Positions 1 to 8,445 are shown, counted from the first letter of the stretch. The stretch: DNA of 64,000 nucleotides from Candidatus Saccharimonadota bacterium (GCA_028286365.1 JAQBRR010000002.1:106165-170164), one strand, 5' to 3'. The notes: a model not told the origin generated them from the letters alone. Made by a program: numbers and translations.

Positions 1-133
1 GGACGTTGTCACGAGTCGTGCCTGCTTCACGGGCAACGATAGCCTGCTGTGAACGAACCAAACGATTAAAAAGCGAACTCTTACCGACGTTCGCTTGACC
101 AATAATCGCAACTGTAGGGAGTTTTGAAGCCAT
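1..133 (-). CDS. der: GTPase Der (EngA), N-terminal fragment
   Basis: Only the first 44 codons are inside the window; the gene continues beyond base 1. The reverse strand reads a beta strand, then [14 protein letters not shown] (P-loop, G1) and, about 25 residues on, EAGTTRD (switch I, G2), the order and spacing of the first GTPase domain of Der, which works in 50S ribosome assembly. The usual GRPNVGKS is GQANVGKS here, an odd but conservative change. A TATAAT box 11 nt before the ATG and no Shine-Dalgarno sequence set the start. Era/other TrmE-class GTPases are an alternative, less likely because of the EAGTTRD motif. Confidence 0.85.
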   Translation of the reverse strand, partial: MASKLPTVAIIGQANVGKSSLFNRLVRSQQAIVAREAGTTRDNV

Positions 134-144
134 AACTAGAGGTA

Positions 145-150
145 ATTATA
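145..150 (-). promoter_or_regulatory. -10 box of der
   Basis: TATAAT on the minus strand, 11 nt before the ATG at 133; short-leader or leaderless start. Confidence 0.55.
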
Positions 151-235
151 ACAGAGGTAATCCCTTTTTGCGAGCATAAGCGTAACGGATGTGAATTTGT
201 AAAAATACGAAAATATATTAGAATAAATATTACTA

Positions 236-619
236 ATGAGTGAGATTGAGCATACACCGATTCCAGAGGTTAATTCAGGTGACAAGCCGAGAGAGTTTCA
301 TGTCGCTCACGATACTCAACTTGGTACATTGTTAAATGTTTTTGTTGAAGAGGATGACCTAGATACGGATGACCCACGAATGTATACGTTGCACCTATCC
401 GTTGGCCGTAAACCTATAACCCATGCACCGCGTCTAGATGTTATTTCGTCTGAACCACCACTGCCGGGCTATGAATCGAGAGATGAATATAAAGTGTCTC
501 TTGATACAGCAAAAATTCGAATCAGAGGCAAGATTGGCCTTAACGCAGCCCAAGGTTCAGTATTGAACGGAATGGGCTTTATTGTGCATGACATCTCTAG
601 GGTACAGCAGCCTAACTAA
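236..619 (+). CDS. Hypothetical protein, 127 aa
   Basis: Not recognised. A soluble, acidic protein without a signal peptide or membrane segment; the middle (residues 45-100) alternates hydrophobic and charged residues as in a small beta domain. An AT-rich stretch with possible -10 boxes (TAGAAT) lies just before the ATG and no Shine-Dalgarno is seen, which fits the leaderless style of this genome. The 3' end overlaps the stop of the convergent pseudouridine synthase gene by 8 bp. The reading frame is open and bounded by real genes, so I judge it coding. Confidence 0.6.
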   Translation: MSEIEHTPIPEVNSGDKPREFHVAHDTQLGTLLNVFVEEDDLDTDDPRMYTLHLSVGRKPITHAPRLDVISSEPPLPGYESRDEYKVSLDTAKIRIRGKIGLNAAQGSVLNGMGFIVHDISRVQQPN

Positions 620-1310
620 CATCGACAATAGAAAATTCACCGGGCTTTATATCACCAAGTGCATAGTTACCAAAGTTTGTTCGATGTAGTTTAGCGACCG
701 TATAACCGAGTGCGCCGAACGTACGACGAATTTGGCGATTACGGCCCTCTCTCATGGTGACAATCCAGCTTTTTCTATCTGTTTCGTTCATCCGTTCAAG
801 CTGCAATACACTATTTCCGTCCTCTAGTGCAATACCATGATCATTGATCATCTGCTGATGGAGGGGTGATAATTCGTGTTCGAGGCGGACATTATAGATC
901 TTGGTCTTGGCGAACTTAGGATGTGTCATATTAAATGCAAAGTTGCCATCATTGGTGAGCAGAATTATGCCACTACTGTCGCGATCCAGACGCCCAACAG
1001 GTTTTAGATGGTGGTATTCGGGCGGAATAAGCTCGTAAATAGTTGGATTATCACCCTGTTGTTTGCGTGAACAGACGTAACCAACGGGTTTGTTAAATGC
1101 CAAATACTGGTACGCAGTATTGGCGTCCAAAGGCTTACCCTTAACAGAGATAGCATCACCTGTCGTGAAGCGTGCACCGAGGGTCGCAGTTACGCCATTA
1201 ATTGTGACATTCCCCTCACCTATTAGGTTGTCGGCTTCACGCCGAGAAACACCTAACTGCAAAGCAAGGTGTTTATTGAGTCGTTCAAGGGGCTGATTGG
1301 TGGAATCCAT
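612..1310 (-). CDS. rRNA pseudouridine synthase, RluB/RsuA family
   Basis: Isomerises uridine to pseudouridine in ribosomal RNA. Residues about 8-55 form an S4 RNA-binding domain (ERLNKHLALQLGVSRREADNLI). The catalytic domain follows, with the family motif GRLDRDSSGIILLTNDG, where the Asp of RLDRDSSG is the catalytic residue, and a C-terminal EGRNRQIRR motif typical of RsuA/RluB/RluE/RluF. 232 aa is normal for the family. Which rRNA position it modifies cannot be told from sequence; 23S (RluB) or 16S (RsuA) are both possible. Start supported by TATACT 8 nt upstream. Confidence 0.9.
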   Translation of the reverse strand: MDSTNQPLERLNKHLALQLGVSRREADNLIGEGNVTINGVTATLGARFTTGDAISVKGKPLDANTAYQYLAFNKPVGYVCSRKQQGDNPTIYELIPPEYHHLKPVGRLDRDSSGIILLTNDGNFAFNMTHPKFAKTKIYNVRLEHELSPLHQQMINDHGIALEDGNSVLQLERMNETDRKSWIVTMREGRNRQIRRTFGALGYTVAKLHRTNFGNYALGDIKPGEFSIVDVS

Positions 1311-1318
1311 TAGTTATC

Positions 1319-1324
1319 AGTATA
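1319..1324 (-). promoter_or_regulatory. -10 box of the pseudouridine synthase gene
   Basis: TATACT on the minus strand, 8 nt before the ATG at 1310; implies a leaderless or nearly leaderless mRNA. Confidence 0.6.
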
Positions 1325-1341
1325 ACAGATGAGAAACTATA

Positions 1342-2178
1342 TTAAACCTGAGGTGTGGGTGGAGTCTGTGGTGCCATTGGATCTGGTGCAGGAGGTGGAG
1401 GCGGTGCAACTGGTGTGGCAGCACCATTTAGTTCTTGGCTCATAAGATTACCCATATCAACTGGCGCAGGCTGGTCATTTAATGGATGAATGACACGGTC
1501 ACCAAGAGCACCAGGACGGTTTGATGAGAATGGTGCAGTTGGTTGTGGTAATACATTTGGTGCTGATTGGAATGGACTAGGTGTCGGGGTCACAGGGCTT
1601 GTAGGCACTACAGGTGGTGTATTAACAATAGGCGCTACTGATGGTGTTGGGAATGTTGCAGGGCTTGGTGCAACAGGTGCAGGAGTTGGCGTGATTGGAG
1701 CAGGTGCAGGAGCCACAACAGGTGTAGCAGGCGCTGGAGCTGGCGTAGCGACAGCAGATGGTGCAATTGGTCCGCCGAATACTTGGGCAGCGGATTGTGG
1801 GGTGGCAACACCGTCACCGAGTACATCGTGAACGGTTCGGACAACGTCCTCAATTCCTACCTGCGATTTGACCAAGTAGCGATCAGCACCGAGGGCTTCG
1901 CCACGGGCACGCTGGTCATCACTTGAAAGAGCCGTCATCATAATAACCTTTACGTCTTTGGTCTCCGTTGTACTACGCAAAATATCGAGCATATCAAAGC
2001 CGCTAATCTTTGGCATCATTACGTCACTAACGATGAGCGTTGGGCGTTCTTTGATGGCCATTGCAAGGGCTTCTTCACCATCACCAGCGGATATAATTTC
2101 GTATCCTTCAGCGATTAAACGGACGCCATAGATTTCGCGTAGGCTTTTGTCGTCTTCGACTAATAGAATTTTCGTCAT
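1342..2178 (-). CDS. Response regulator with long Pro/Ala/Thr-rich tail
   Basis: Residues 1-125 are a receiver domain: acidic pocket EDD (8-10), phosphoacceptor Asp52 in VSDVMMP, Thr in MMTAL and Lys in YLVKSQ. No DNA-binding or enzymatic output domain follows; residues 140-278 are almost entirely Pro, Ala, Thr and Val, a disordered or extended tail. It lies directly downstream of a histidine kinase on the same strand (46-bp gap) and is probably its partner. It also has its own TACAAT box 11 nt before the ATG. Output may be through protein-protein contact. The proline-rich tail could also reach a membrane or pilus partner (inference). Confidence 0.85.
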   Translation of the reverse strand: MTKILLVEDDKSLREIYGVRLIAEGYEIISAGDGEEALAMAIKERPTLIVSDVMMPKISGFDMLDILRSTTETKDVKVIMMTALSSDDQRARGEALGADRYLVKSQVGIEDVVRTVHDVLGDGVATPQSAAQVFGGPIAPSAVATPAPAPATPVVAPAPAPITPTPAPVAPSPATFPTPSVAPIVNTPPVVPTSPVTPTPSPFQSAPNVLPQPTAPFSSNRPGALGDRVIHPLNDQPAPVDMGNLMSQELNGAATPVAPPPPPAPDPMAPQTPPTPQV

Positions 2179-2189
2179 AATTTATCCTT

Positions 2190-2195
2190 ATTGTA
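2190..2195 (-). promoter_or_regulatory. -10 box of the response regulator gene
   Basis: TACAAT on the minus strand, 11 nt before the ATG at 2178; AAGGAT in the spacer could also act as a weak ribosome site. Confidence 0.45.
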
Positions 2196-2224
2196 CCCGA
2201 GGGCCTAAAAAAATACTATACCTC

Positions 2225-4222
2225 TTATGTTTGGGGCGGTCCAGCAGCAACTTCTCTTACAGGAATAGATATGCTGGCTGAACGCGGTGTCGGCTCTGTG
2301 GCTGGGGTAGATTCAGACACAGCCGGTTCAGAATTAGGGGTCTCAGCGGTTGGCTCAGGGCTTGCTGTCGCTTCACTCTCGGCTTGTTCCTTGGCCATAG
2401 CGCGTAGTTTGGCGACGTGGGCGGCAATTTGTTCACGACTGAGACTTTCACCGCGTGGGACGGTTGTTGCAGCCTGAATAGCTGGTGCGCTACCGCTACT
2501 CGTGGTTCTAGGAAGGTCGACAGGGATTGGTGTATTAGGGTCAAAGGTTGCAGCCTGAATTGGATGTGCGGCGGCATCGGCTGCTTCACGCTGAGCCTGT
2601 TGGGCTTGCTCGGCACTTAGTGCGGCTGCTTCCTGGGAACCAATACGAGGGACTTCTAGATAAAAAGTACTTCCCTTTTTATACTCGCTTTCAGCCCAAA
2701 TACGACCGCCCATCGCCTCAGCTAGACGTCGACATAAATACAAGCCGAGTCCTGTACCACCAATCTGGTTAGTCTCGGCATTATCAACGCGGTAAAACTT
2801 CTGGAACAGATGTGGCATATCCTCGGCTGGAATACCGATACCGCTATCCTTGACGCTAATAACCACTTTGTCATCGGTGCCTGTTACGTCGACGATTACT
2901 TCGCCCTTTGGTGTGTATTTGATGGCATTTTCGGTCAAGTTATTAACGACTTCACGGAGGTGATCATTATCAATGTTAGCGGTATAAACAGGAGTAACAT
3001 GCTTTGTACCATCATCTGGCAGTGGTTTATAGATCAACCTGAGGCCTTTATCAGTTGCTTTCTGTTGGAGACCCTGCAGGACGTCATGCACGAATGGAAT
3101 GACATCCATAACCTTTGGCATGTTCATTAGGCGACCATCTTCGGCCTTGGATACATCTAGAAGGTCCTGGAAGAGACGTCCCAAGTGCTGGGTAGATTCG
3201 TGCGCCTTCATAATGAAATCGCGTGCTTTGTCATCGATCTGGGCGACATTTGCGTTAAGTGCAAGGCCTAGGAAACCTTCAATTGAGGCAACTGGTGTAC
3301 GCATTTCGTGGCTCGCAGTACTGATAAATTCGGCTTGTTCACGTTCTTCGGCCTTTTCCTTGGTAATATCGCGAAACACAATAATGGCTCCAGACCCGAC
3401 ATCTCCAGTTGGCGAAATGACCAAGGATCCCATGATCTTCTTGCCGTTATGAGTGATAATCATGACGTCGTCATTGCGGACCTGTTGGTTAGTATTTAAT
3501 ACCTGTTGAACAGGATCATTGGTTGCATCCAGGGGTTCATTTTTGAGGTTGGTGAGCTGCAGGACTGACTTGTAATTAAGTGCCAAGGAATCTTGTTTAC
3601 CCCAACCGAGGATGCGCTGCGCTGCGGGGTTAATCAGCTGGATTATGCCCTGTGGGTCGATCGCCATAACACCGTCACCGATGGCGTTAATAACGACCTC
3701 TGATTGTGACGCTACTTGTGATAATTCAGTTGCGAGCTCTTTGTATGCTTTATCTCCGCCTCCGCTATCACTTTCACTTTTGCCCTTGTTATGCCAAATA
3801 ATAAAGCTTGCGATTAGTGGTAGTAAGCCTGCGAAACTTGAGAGGACAACTAGCTCGACACCGAAACGACCATGAAGATATTCGGATGCCACAAAGGTAC
3901 AAATACCAATGAGGATTGGTAGTAATCCCCAGACGCCAAAGACACCTGCAAAGACCGTGACGAGCATCCATAGGGCGATAAATGGTGAGGTTGTGCCACC
4001 TGTTGTAACGATCAGCCCCGCGGCCGTTGCGCTTAACAGCAAGTAAATAAGTAAGGCTGCCTGCATAGTGGTTTTCTTGGGTAGCCATAGATACGTTATG
4101 ACGCTAATTGCAGCAGTTAGGCTGGCGATGATCAGGACTGGGACATTAACCAGGATTGCCTGTGATAATGGTTTGCTACTAAAGTACGGAACAAAATATA
4201 GCAAAATAACACCAGCCGACAC
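2225..4222 (-). CDS. Membrane sensor histidine kinase with PAS domain
   Basis: Residues 1-145 contain about six membrane segments, followed by a PAS domain (about 170-300: VVINAIGDGVMAIDPQG...), a HisKA dimerisation helix with phospho-acceptor His305 (TASHEMRTP), and a HATPase domain with N box (NNLTENAIKYTPKG), G1 (DSGIGIP) and G2 (GGTGLGLYL). The last 110 residues are Ala/Pro/Glu/Thr-rich and look disordered, like the tail of the response regulator that follows. The start is GTG at 4222; the frame stays open for about 35 codons upstream without ATG, GTG or TTG, so the true N-terminus is uncertain. Confidence 0.88.
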   Translation of the reverse strand: MSAGVILLYFVPYFSSKPLSQAILVNVPVLIIASLTAAISVITYLWLPKKTTMQAALLIYLLLSATAAGLIVTTGGTTSPFIALWMLVTVFAGVFGVWGLLPILIGICTFVASEYLHGRFGVELVVLSSFAGLLPLIASFIIWHNKGKSESDSGGGDKAYKELATELSQVASQSEVVINAIGDGVMAIDPQGIIQLINPAAQRILGWGKQDSLALNYKSVLQLTNLKNEPLDATNDPVQQVLNTNQQVRNDDVMIITHNGKKIMGSLVISPTGDVGSGAIIVFRDITKEKAEEREQAEFISTASHEMRTPVASIEGFLGLALNANVAQIDDKARDFIMKAHESTQHLGRLFQDLLDVSKAEDGRLMNMPKVMDVIPFVHDVLQGLQQKATDKGLRLIYKPLPDDGTKHVTPVYTANIDNDHLREVVNNLTENAIKYTPKGEVIVDVTGTDDKVVISVKDSGIGIPAEDMPHLFQKFYRVDNAETNQIGGTGLGLYLCRRLAEAMGGRIWAESEYKKGSTFYLEVPRIGSQEAAALSAEQAQQAQREAADAAAHPIQAATFDPNTPIPVDLPRTTSSGSAPAIQAATTVPRGESLSREQIAAHVAKLRAMAKEQAESEATASPEPTAETPNSEPAVSESTPATEPTPRSASISIPVREVAAGPPQT

Positions 4223-4358
4223 TAATAGAGTCGCCTCACAGATACGGCGATGCCAAAAACGAGTTAACGCGACTGGTTGAATAGTGCCCCCTATTTCTTC
4301 GACGGTTGCTTAGAGGTTATTATGACGATTATGGTTTGTTTTTACAATACATGCGGGC

Positions 4359-4364
4359 TATACT
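4359..4364 (+). promoter_or_regulatory. -10 box of the 4375 gene
   Basis: TATACT, with TTGTTT 17 nt upstream as a possible -35, and the ATG 10 nt downstream. This favours the ATG at 4375 over the upstream in-frame starts. Confidence 0.5.
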
Positions 4365-4374
4365 GATTGCAGTT

Positions 4375-4998
4375 ATGCAACTATCTCAGATTCACTACAA
4401 AGATATCAACGGCAAGGAGTCTCGTTGGCATATTGTTCTCGCAATTTTTGCTGCGATTGGCCTCGGGCTTTTACTCAGTAATCAGCTGACATTTAATATG
4501 AAGTATGCGATTGCAGCTCTTGAATTACTACTGATCATACTACTAATTTTCGTTCCATTTAAGCCAGCTGCTAAGCGCTTCTTTGCTATCGTCCTACTTG
4601 CTATTATCTCTATAGTTAATCTAATTTCACTCGGTCTCGTTATTAGTGCGCTATTTGGCGGACTCAAGGTTGATGGACACGAACTACTCATTTCGAGCGT
4701 TGCGATTTACCTGACGAATATTATCGTCTTTGGTCTATGGTATTGGGAGCTCGACAACACTCACGAGGCTGTGCCTGACTTCCTATTTCCGCAGCAAACA
4801 AACACTAAGGTTGATCCAGGTTGGAAGCCGACTTTCTTTGACTATCTGTATATCTCTGTCACCAATGCAACTGCCTTTAGTCCGACTGATACATTACCGC
4901 TCACCCATCGTGGCAAGTTGCTGATGGGCGCTCAATCCATTGTTTCGCTTGTTACCGTTGCGCTCGTCGTAGCGCGCGCTGTCAACATTTTAAGCTAA
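4375..4998 (+). CDS. DUF1345-like integral membrane protein
   Basis: About five to six membrane helices over 207 residues. The C-terminal part, DYLYISVTNATAFSPTDTLPLTHRGKL followed by a last helix, resembles the DUF1345 family, in which this segment looks like a channel-type pore loop. Substrate unknown. An upstream in-frame start at 4306 would add 23 residues, but the promoter box at 4359 lies inside that extension, so I prefer 4375. A glyoxalase-fold gene follows after 16 bp and is probably cotranscribed. Confidence 0.7.
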   Translation: MQLSQIHYKDINGKESRWHIVLAIFAAIGLGLLLSNQLTFNMKYAIAALELLLIILLIFVPFKPAAKRFFAIVLLAIISIVNLISLGLVISALFGGLKVDGHELLISSVAIYLTNIIVFGLWYWELDNTHEAVPDFLFPQQTNTKVDPGWKPTFFDYLYISVTNATAFSPTDTLPLTHRGKLLMGAQSIVSLVTVALVVARAVNILS

Positions 4999-5014
4999 TA
5001 GTTAGGAGGACATT

Positions 5015-5395
5015 ATGTTCAAAGACAATTACGCATTTAGCGGCTTTTCAGTGAATGATCTGGACGCTGCCAAGAAATTTTATAGTGAGACACTCGGTCT
5101 CGAGCTAACCGAAGAAAACGGTATGTTAACCCTTCATATCGCGAACGGTGGCACGATCCTAATATATGCCAAGGACAACCACGAACCTGCGACGTTTACG
5201 ATCCTTAACTTCCCAGTTGAAAATATCGACGACGCTGCAGATAAATTAATTGCTGCAGGTGTTACATTTGAGATCTACGAAGGTTCACATCAGGACGACA
5301 AAGGTATCGCTCGTGGCAAGGCGGCTAATATGGGCCCAGACATCGCATGGTTCAAGGATCCTGCGGGCAATATCTTGTCGATTTTATCGAACTAA
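5015..5395 (+). CDS. Glyoxalase/bleomycin-resistance fold protein
   Basis: 126-residue VOC-fold protein: it opens [24 protein letters not shown] and ends [18 protein letters not shown], the two beta-alpha-beta modules of the glyoxalase superfamily. Metal-ligand positions are not clearly of the glyoxalase I type, so the substrate is unknown. Translation starts from a good Shine-Dalgarno (GGAGG) 6 nt before the ATG, as expected for a second gene in an operon with the membrane protein upstream. Its stop abuts the stop of the convergent HAD gene with no gap. Confidence 0.85.
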   Translation: MFKDNYAFSGFSVNDLDAAKKFYSETLGLELTEENGMLTLHIANGGTILIYAKDNHEPATFTILNFPVENIDDAADKLIAAGVTFEIYEGSHQDDKGIARGKAANMGPDIAWFKDPAGNILSILSN

Positions 5396-6025
5396 TTACT
5401 TAGAGAGTTGTTGTGTCTGTAGAAATTCAGCGAGTTCTTGGGCTGATTTTACGCGATCTGCAGAATTATAATAGAATGTTTGCCAGCCGAGCTTCGCGGC
5501 GGCTTCGCAGTGGCTTAATTTGTTGTCTACGAATAGGATTTGATCAGTCGGTACACCAGCGCGCGCTTGGGCAATTTCAAAAATACGAGGATTAGGTTTC
5601 ATGACGTGTTCGACACTTGAATCGACGATTTGGTCCCACTCAACATCCGGTAAAATCCCCTTTTGTATGATCAGATCCAACATTCCAGGGGAAACGTTCG
5701 TCAGTAGTCCAACTCTAGTTTTAGTCGCCATATCCTCGATAATCGGCACGATTGGTTCGTTCCTATAAAAACGATCAACTATTTCGTGTTGTAGCGAAAA
5801 GCCAGCCGGTAATTGTATGCCGAGGTCCTTTTCGAGGGCAGGCAGGAACGTATCGATGTAATCAGTCGTGCAGAATTTTCCTTCGTGTTTCTGCCAAAAC
5901 TCTTTGAATCCGTCACGATTCTTATCGGTAAGCCCCATTTTATCACCGAGCTCTTGCCATTTGTTGTTGCCAGTAAAGTCGTCAGCCGCCACGCCGCCCA
6001 GGTCAAAATAAATGAATGAAATCAT
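5396..6025 (-). CDS. HAD-family hydrolase
   Basis: 209 aa. Family traits: N-terminal IYFDLGGV, where the usual DxD nucleophile motif is DLG (the second Asp replaced by Gly); LLTNVS motif II; KPNPRIFEIA motif III Lys; LFVDNKLSHCEAA motif IV. The G for D change is also found in the epoxide-hydrolase N-terminal/YihX-like subgroup, so activity as a phosphatase is plausible but not certain. Substrate unknown. The promoter is back-to-back with that of the FKBP gene. Confidence 0.8.
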   Translation of the reverse strand: MISFIYFDLGGVAADDFTGNNKWQELGDKMGLTDKNRDGFKEFWQKHEGKFCTTDYIDTFLPALEKDLGIQLPAGFSLQHEIVDRFYRNEPIVPIIEDMATKTRVGLLTNVSPGMLDLIIQKGILPDVEWDQIVDSSVEHVMKPNPRIFEIAQARAGVPTDQILFVDNKLSHCEAAAKLGWQTFYYNSADRVKSAQELAEFLQTQQLSK

Positions 6026-6031
6026 AGCGTC

Positions 6032-6049
6032 AGTATATCAATGTATACT
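6032..6049. promoter_or_regulatory. Back-to-back leaderless promoters
   Basis: TATACT on the minus strand (6032-6037) lies 6 nt before the HAD start, and TATACT on the plus strand (6044-6049) lies 6 nt before the FKBP ATG at 6056. The two -10 boxes are only 6 bp apart, so both genes share one compact divergent control region and neither mRNA has room for a Shine-Dalgarno. Confidence 0.6.
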
Positions 6050-6055
6050 AGATAT

Positions 6056-6445
6056 ATGAATAAATCCCCAAAACTCGAAGGCACAAAATTAGAAAACTTT
6101 ACTCCACTTGGCAAGGACAAGGTTGCAGAACTACAAATCATTGATACGGTTGTTGGTGATGGCGCAGAGGTTCCTACTGGCGCGACAATTACCGCTCACT
6201 ACACCGGCGCGTTAGTCTCAGACGGCACTATTTTTCAGAGTAGCCATGACTTTGGCGAAGCGATTACATTCGGTCTGGATCAAGTTATCGCAGGCTGGAC
6301 CAACGGTGTTCCTGGCATGAAAATTGGTGGTACTCGTCGGTTAATTATTCCTGCTGCCCTCGCCTACGGCTCAGCGCGTGCTGCAGCAAACATCCCACCT
6401 AATAGCGATTTAGTATTTGATATCGAACTTGTCGCCGTTAAGTAA
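6056..6445 (+). CDS. FKBP-type peptidyl-prolyl isomerase
   Basis: 129 aa, one FKBP domain: GATITAHYTGALVSDGTIFQSS, FGLDQVIAGWTNGVPGMKIGGTRRLIIPAALAYGS and PPNSDLVFDIELVAVK are the hallmark strands and the hydrophobic pocket (Trp in GW, Tyr in AYG). Catalyses cis-trans isomerisation of prolyl bonds; without a signal peptide or membrane anchor it is probably cytoplasmic. The ATG at 6056 is chosen over the one at 6041, because the -10 box overlaps the latter. Confidence 0.92.
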   Translation: MNKSPKLEGTKLENFTPLGKDKVAELQIIDTVVGDGAEVPTGATITAHYTGALVSDGTIFQSSHDFGEAITFGLDQVIAGWTNGVPGMKIGGTRRLIIPAALAYGSARAAANIPPNSDLVFDIELVAVK

Positions 6446-6460
6446 GGCTGTCTAGCACTA

Positions 6461-6907
6461 CTATTCTACCCTACGGGCGAATTCCTCTTGGGTTTCGCGG
6501 GTAAAAATCTCGGCTACTTTAGGTCCGACGCCATATAATTTTTGCAATCTTTTAGAGAATTCATCCTCATTCATACTACTTTCGAGCATGAGTAAAAGTG
6601 ATCCTTCATATTCACGAATCAATCGTTCCATGCAAACCTGTAGCGTATGCGCCGTGACGTGTTCGTAGCGCGTGTAGCCTCCGTTATGTAGTACGCTGGT
6701 TAGTTTACGACTTGAGGCTTCAACAATCGCCCAGGGGGTATCTAATTTCTCCTCAATAAATAATTTCCAGGTTGTCACCGCGACACCGGATTGGATAGGC
6801 TTACCAAATAGTAAGCAAAGCAAAAACCAGCGAAACATATCAGTATCACTCGATAGAACATCGAGATTAAATTCTGCTGCCGTATGATCCTGACGTTTAC
6901 GTGCCAT
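6461..6907 (-). CDS. Helix-hairpin-helix protein, endonuclease III-like
   Basis: 148 aa, all-alpha. The C-terminal part LYGVGPKVAEIFTRE is an HhH motif like that of endonuclease III-type DNA glycosylases, and the N-terminal part FRWFLLCLLFGKPIQSGVAV resembles their first helices. No catalytic Lys/Asp pair and no iron-sulfur cysteines can be pointed to, and the protein is shorter than endonuclease III (about 210 aa). It may bind DNA without base-excision activity. Start supported by TATAAT 7 nt upstream. Confidence 0.6.
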   Translation of the reverse strand: MARKRQDHTAAEFNLDVLSSDTDMFRWFLLCLLFGKPIQSGVAVTTWKLFIEEKLDTPWAIVEASSRKLTSVLHNGGYTRYEHVTAHTLQVCMERLIREYEGSLLLMLESSMNEDEFSKRLQKLYGVGPKVAEIFTRETQEEFARRVE

Positions 6908-6914
6908 ATATCGT

Positions 6915-6920
6915 ATTATA
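6915..6920 (-). promoter_or_regulatory. -10 box of the HhH gene
   Basis: TATAAT on the minus strand, 7 nt before the ATG at 6907. Confidence 0.6.
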
Positions 6921-6958
6921 CGAGATTAATATCCGACGTTGGTAGTGCCAAGCACTTC

Positions 6959-7198
6959 CTACTGCTTTGTGTGTTGTGCAGCAATTACCTTAACATCATC
7001 AACGCTTGATTTCACGTCATCTTTAATTGTTGATGCGTTTTTCTTAATACTATTAAGACTTCTTTGAGCTTTATCCTGAATTTCATCTTTCTTGTGCATG
7101 ATATCTTGACGCATTTCTTTACCGCTTTTTGGTGCAAGTAAAATTCCTCCGACAAATCCAGCGACTGCTGCTGTAATAACTACTAAACTCTTTCCCAT
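6959..7198 (-). CDS. YtxH-like small membrane protein
   Basis: 79 aa: one N-terminal membrane helix ending in FVGGILLAPKSGKEMRQDI, the signature of YtxH/gas-vesicle-like proteins, then a charged helical tail rich in Lys, Asp and Ser (about 45 residues, probably coiled coil). The function of the family is unknown; members are often general-stress proteins. A good Shine-Dalgarno (AAGGAG) precedes the ATG, and the gene follows another small membrane protein by 22 bp, so the two form an operon. Confidence 0.75.
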   Translation of the reverse strand: MGKSLVVITAAVAGFVGGILLAPKSGKEMRQDIMHKKDEIQDKAQRSLNSIKKNASTIKDDVKSSVDDVKVIAAQHTKQ

Positions 7199-7220
7199 GA
7201 TGTGTTCTCCTTATTATAAA

Positions 7221-7448
7221 TTAACGTTTTCTAAATGATTGAAACAGGTTGCCTATTAGGCTGAATATTTTTACTGGTGAAAGCCACTCTGTAGCACTCG
7301 CCATGTTTTCACTAACTTGATGTATATTACTGGCAATCATGTTCAGTTTAACTATCAAGACAATTATGATGACGAGTAACGCCAAAATAACGACAGATAG
7401 TACTATAACGTTGATTGTCAGTAAGCTAATCGCAGTTGTCGTATCCAT
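7221..7448 (-). CDS. Small membrane protein, DUF948-like
   Basis: 75 aa with one long N-terminal membrane helix (Ile/Val/Leu-rich, residues 7-35), then a short amphipathic stretch (KLNMIASNIHQVSENMASATEWLSPVKIF). This resembles the start of DUF948 proteins, which are commonly found next to YtxH proteins. Shine-Dalgarno AGGAAAGGA lies upstream of the ATG. First gene of the two-gene operon. Confidence 0.65.
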   Translation of the reverse strand: MDTTTAISLLTINVIVLSVVILALLVIIIVLIVKLNMIASNIHQVSENMASATEWLSPVKIFSLIGNLFQSFRKR

Positions 7449-7562
7449 TATTCACTATCCTTTCCTAATATATTTGATCGTAATTGATCTATATCGATAG
7501 TAAACTTTTATAGGAGTAAATCCTGTGAGCTATCTTACATTTTTATGAAAAAGATGTCTTTA

Positions 7563-7985
7563 TCATTTAGATTCGCTAATAAATTCTTTGACCTTTTCTT
7601 TGATAATATCCTTGGCGATGATTGTTGCCTCTCGGCTCCTAGCACCTGGATCAGTGACTTCCCAGTAGATATATTTGGGATTAGTACTGAGCCAGTCTGG
7701 CGTATTCTCTAGTTCGGACATGTTGATAATTGTATCGTAATGATCGAGCATATCCTGGGTTAATTGTGTGCGCTTGCTGTTTGATATATCAATACCGTCA
7801 TGCTCCATAATGCCGAGCGTATACGTTTGTTCGTTGCGATTAAAACGTTCCAGCAGAGTTTCGCCAGGTACATCGACTTTGGTCCCAGCGGAATCAGCAT
7901 CGTGCGTGCCTGTGAACTTGTTATAAAATGCGGCAGCCATTTGGCTTCGTCCTACATTCGCCCGACAGACAAATAAAATCTTCAT
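7563..7985 (-). CDS. Low-molecular-weight phosphotyrosine phosphatase / arsenate reductase fold
   Basis: 140 aa. The N-terminus has the CX5R phosphate loop as VCRANVGRSQMA; a C-terminal VTDPGARS carries the general-acid Asp in a DP motif. The fold serves protein-tyrosine phosphatases and thioredoxin-type arsenate reductases; the second cysteine pair of ArsC is not evident, so phosphatase is the better guess. The start is the ATG 7 nt after the upstream gene's stop; an in-frame TTG at 8006 would overlap that gene. Confidence 0.8.
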   Translation of the reverse strand: MKILFVCRANVGRSQMAAAFYNKFTGTHDADSAGTKVDVPGETLLERFNRNEQTYTLGIMEHDGIDISNSKRTQLTQDMLDHYDTIINMSELENTPDWLSTNPKYIYWEVTDPGARSREATIIAKDIIKEKVKEFISESK

Positions 7986-7992
7986 TAAATAC

Positions 7993-8445
7993 TTAGAAAT
8001 CCGCAATCACAATTTTGTGCATTTCAAGTAGCTTTGGAAACGCGTTTGGTTTTTTCATCAGATCGCCCATGTTCTTTGGTACGACTTGCCAGCTAAGCCC
8101 ATATTTGTCCTTGCACCAACCACATTGTTCAGCCTCTGGTACTGCTGAAAGTTTGGACCAATAATGGTCAATTTCCTTTTGATCATCGCAATTAATGACG
8201 AACGAGATAGCCTCCGTAAATTTGAATTCTGGCCCTGCGTTTATTGCGGTAAAATGATTACCGTTCAATAGAAATTCGATACTTAACGGCTCGCCAGCAA
8301 GTTTCTTTTGAAAGTCCAGGAGCCCTTCGTGTGGATAGTATGCAGTGTCTCCAACTTCACTGTTTGGAAATACATCAACGTAAAACTCGACGGCTTCCTT
8401 AGCGTTTCCATCAAACCACAAATTAGGTACGATTTTTTGATCCAT
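7993..8445 (-). CDS. PhnB-like VOC-family protein
   Basis: 150 aa. MDQKIVPNLWFDGNAKEAVEFYVDVFPNSE and the later CGWCKDKYGLSWQVVPK are typical of the PhnB/3-demethylubiquinone methyltransferase-like glyoxalase-fold group. No substrate can be assigned. A strong Shine-Dalgarno (AGGAGGG) precedes the ATG. It is transcribed with the phosphatase gene that follows after 7 bp. Confidence 0.85.
   Translation of the reverse strand: MDQKIVPNLWFDGNAKEAVEFYVDVFPNSEVGDTAYYPHEGLLDFQKKLAGEPLSIEFLLNGNHFTAINAGPEFKFTEAISFVINCDDQKEIDHYWSKLSAVPEAEQCGWCKDKYGLSWQVVPKNMGDLMKKPNAFPKLLEMHKIVIADF

Noticed and set aside
1490-1831. 113-aa Gly-rich ORF antisense to the response regulator tail
   Set aside because: Low-complexity mirror of the Pro/Ala-rich tail in another frame; no promoter or ribosome site.
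6041-6055. Upstream in-frame ATG of the FKBP gene
   Set aside because: The -10 box TATACT lies inside it; the ATG at 6056 is at leaderless distance.
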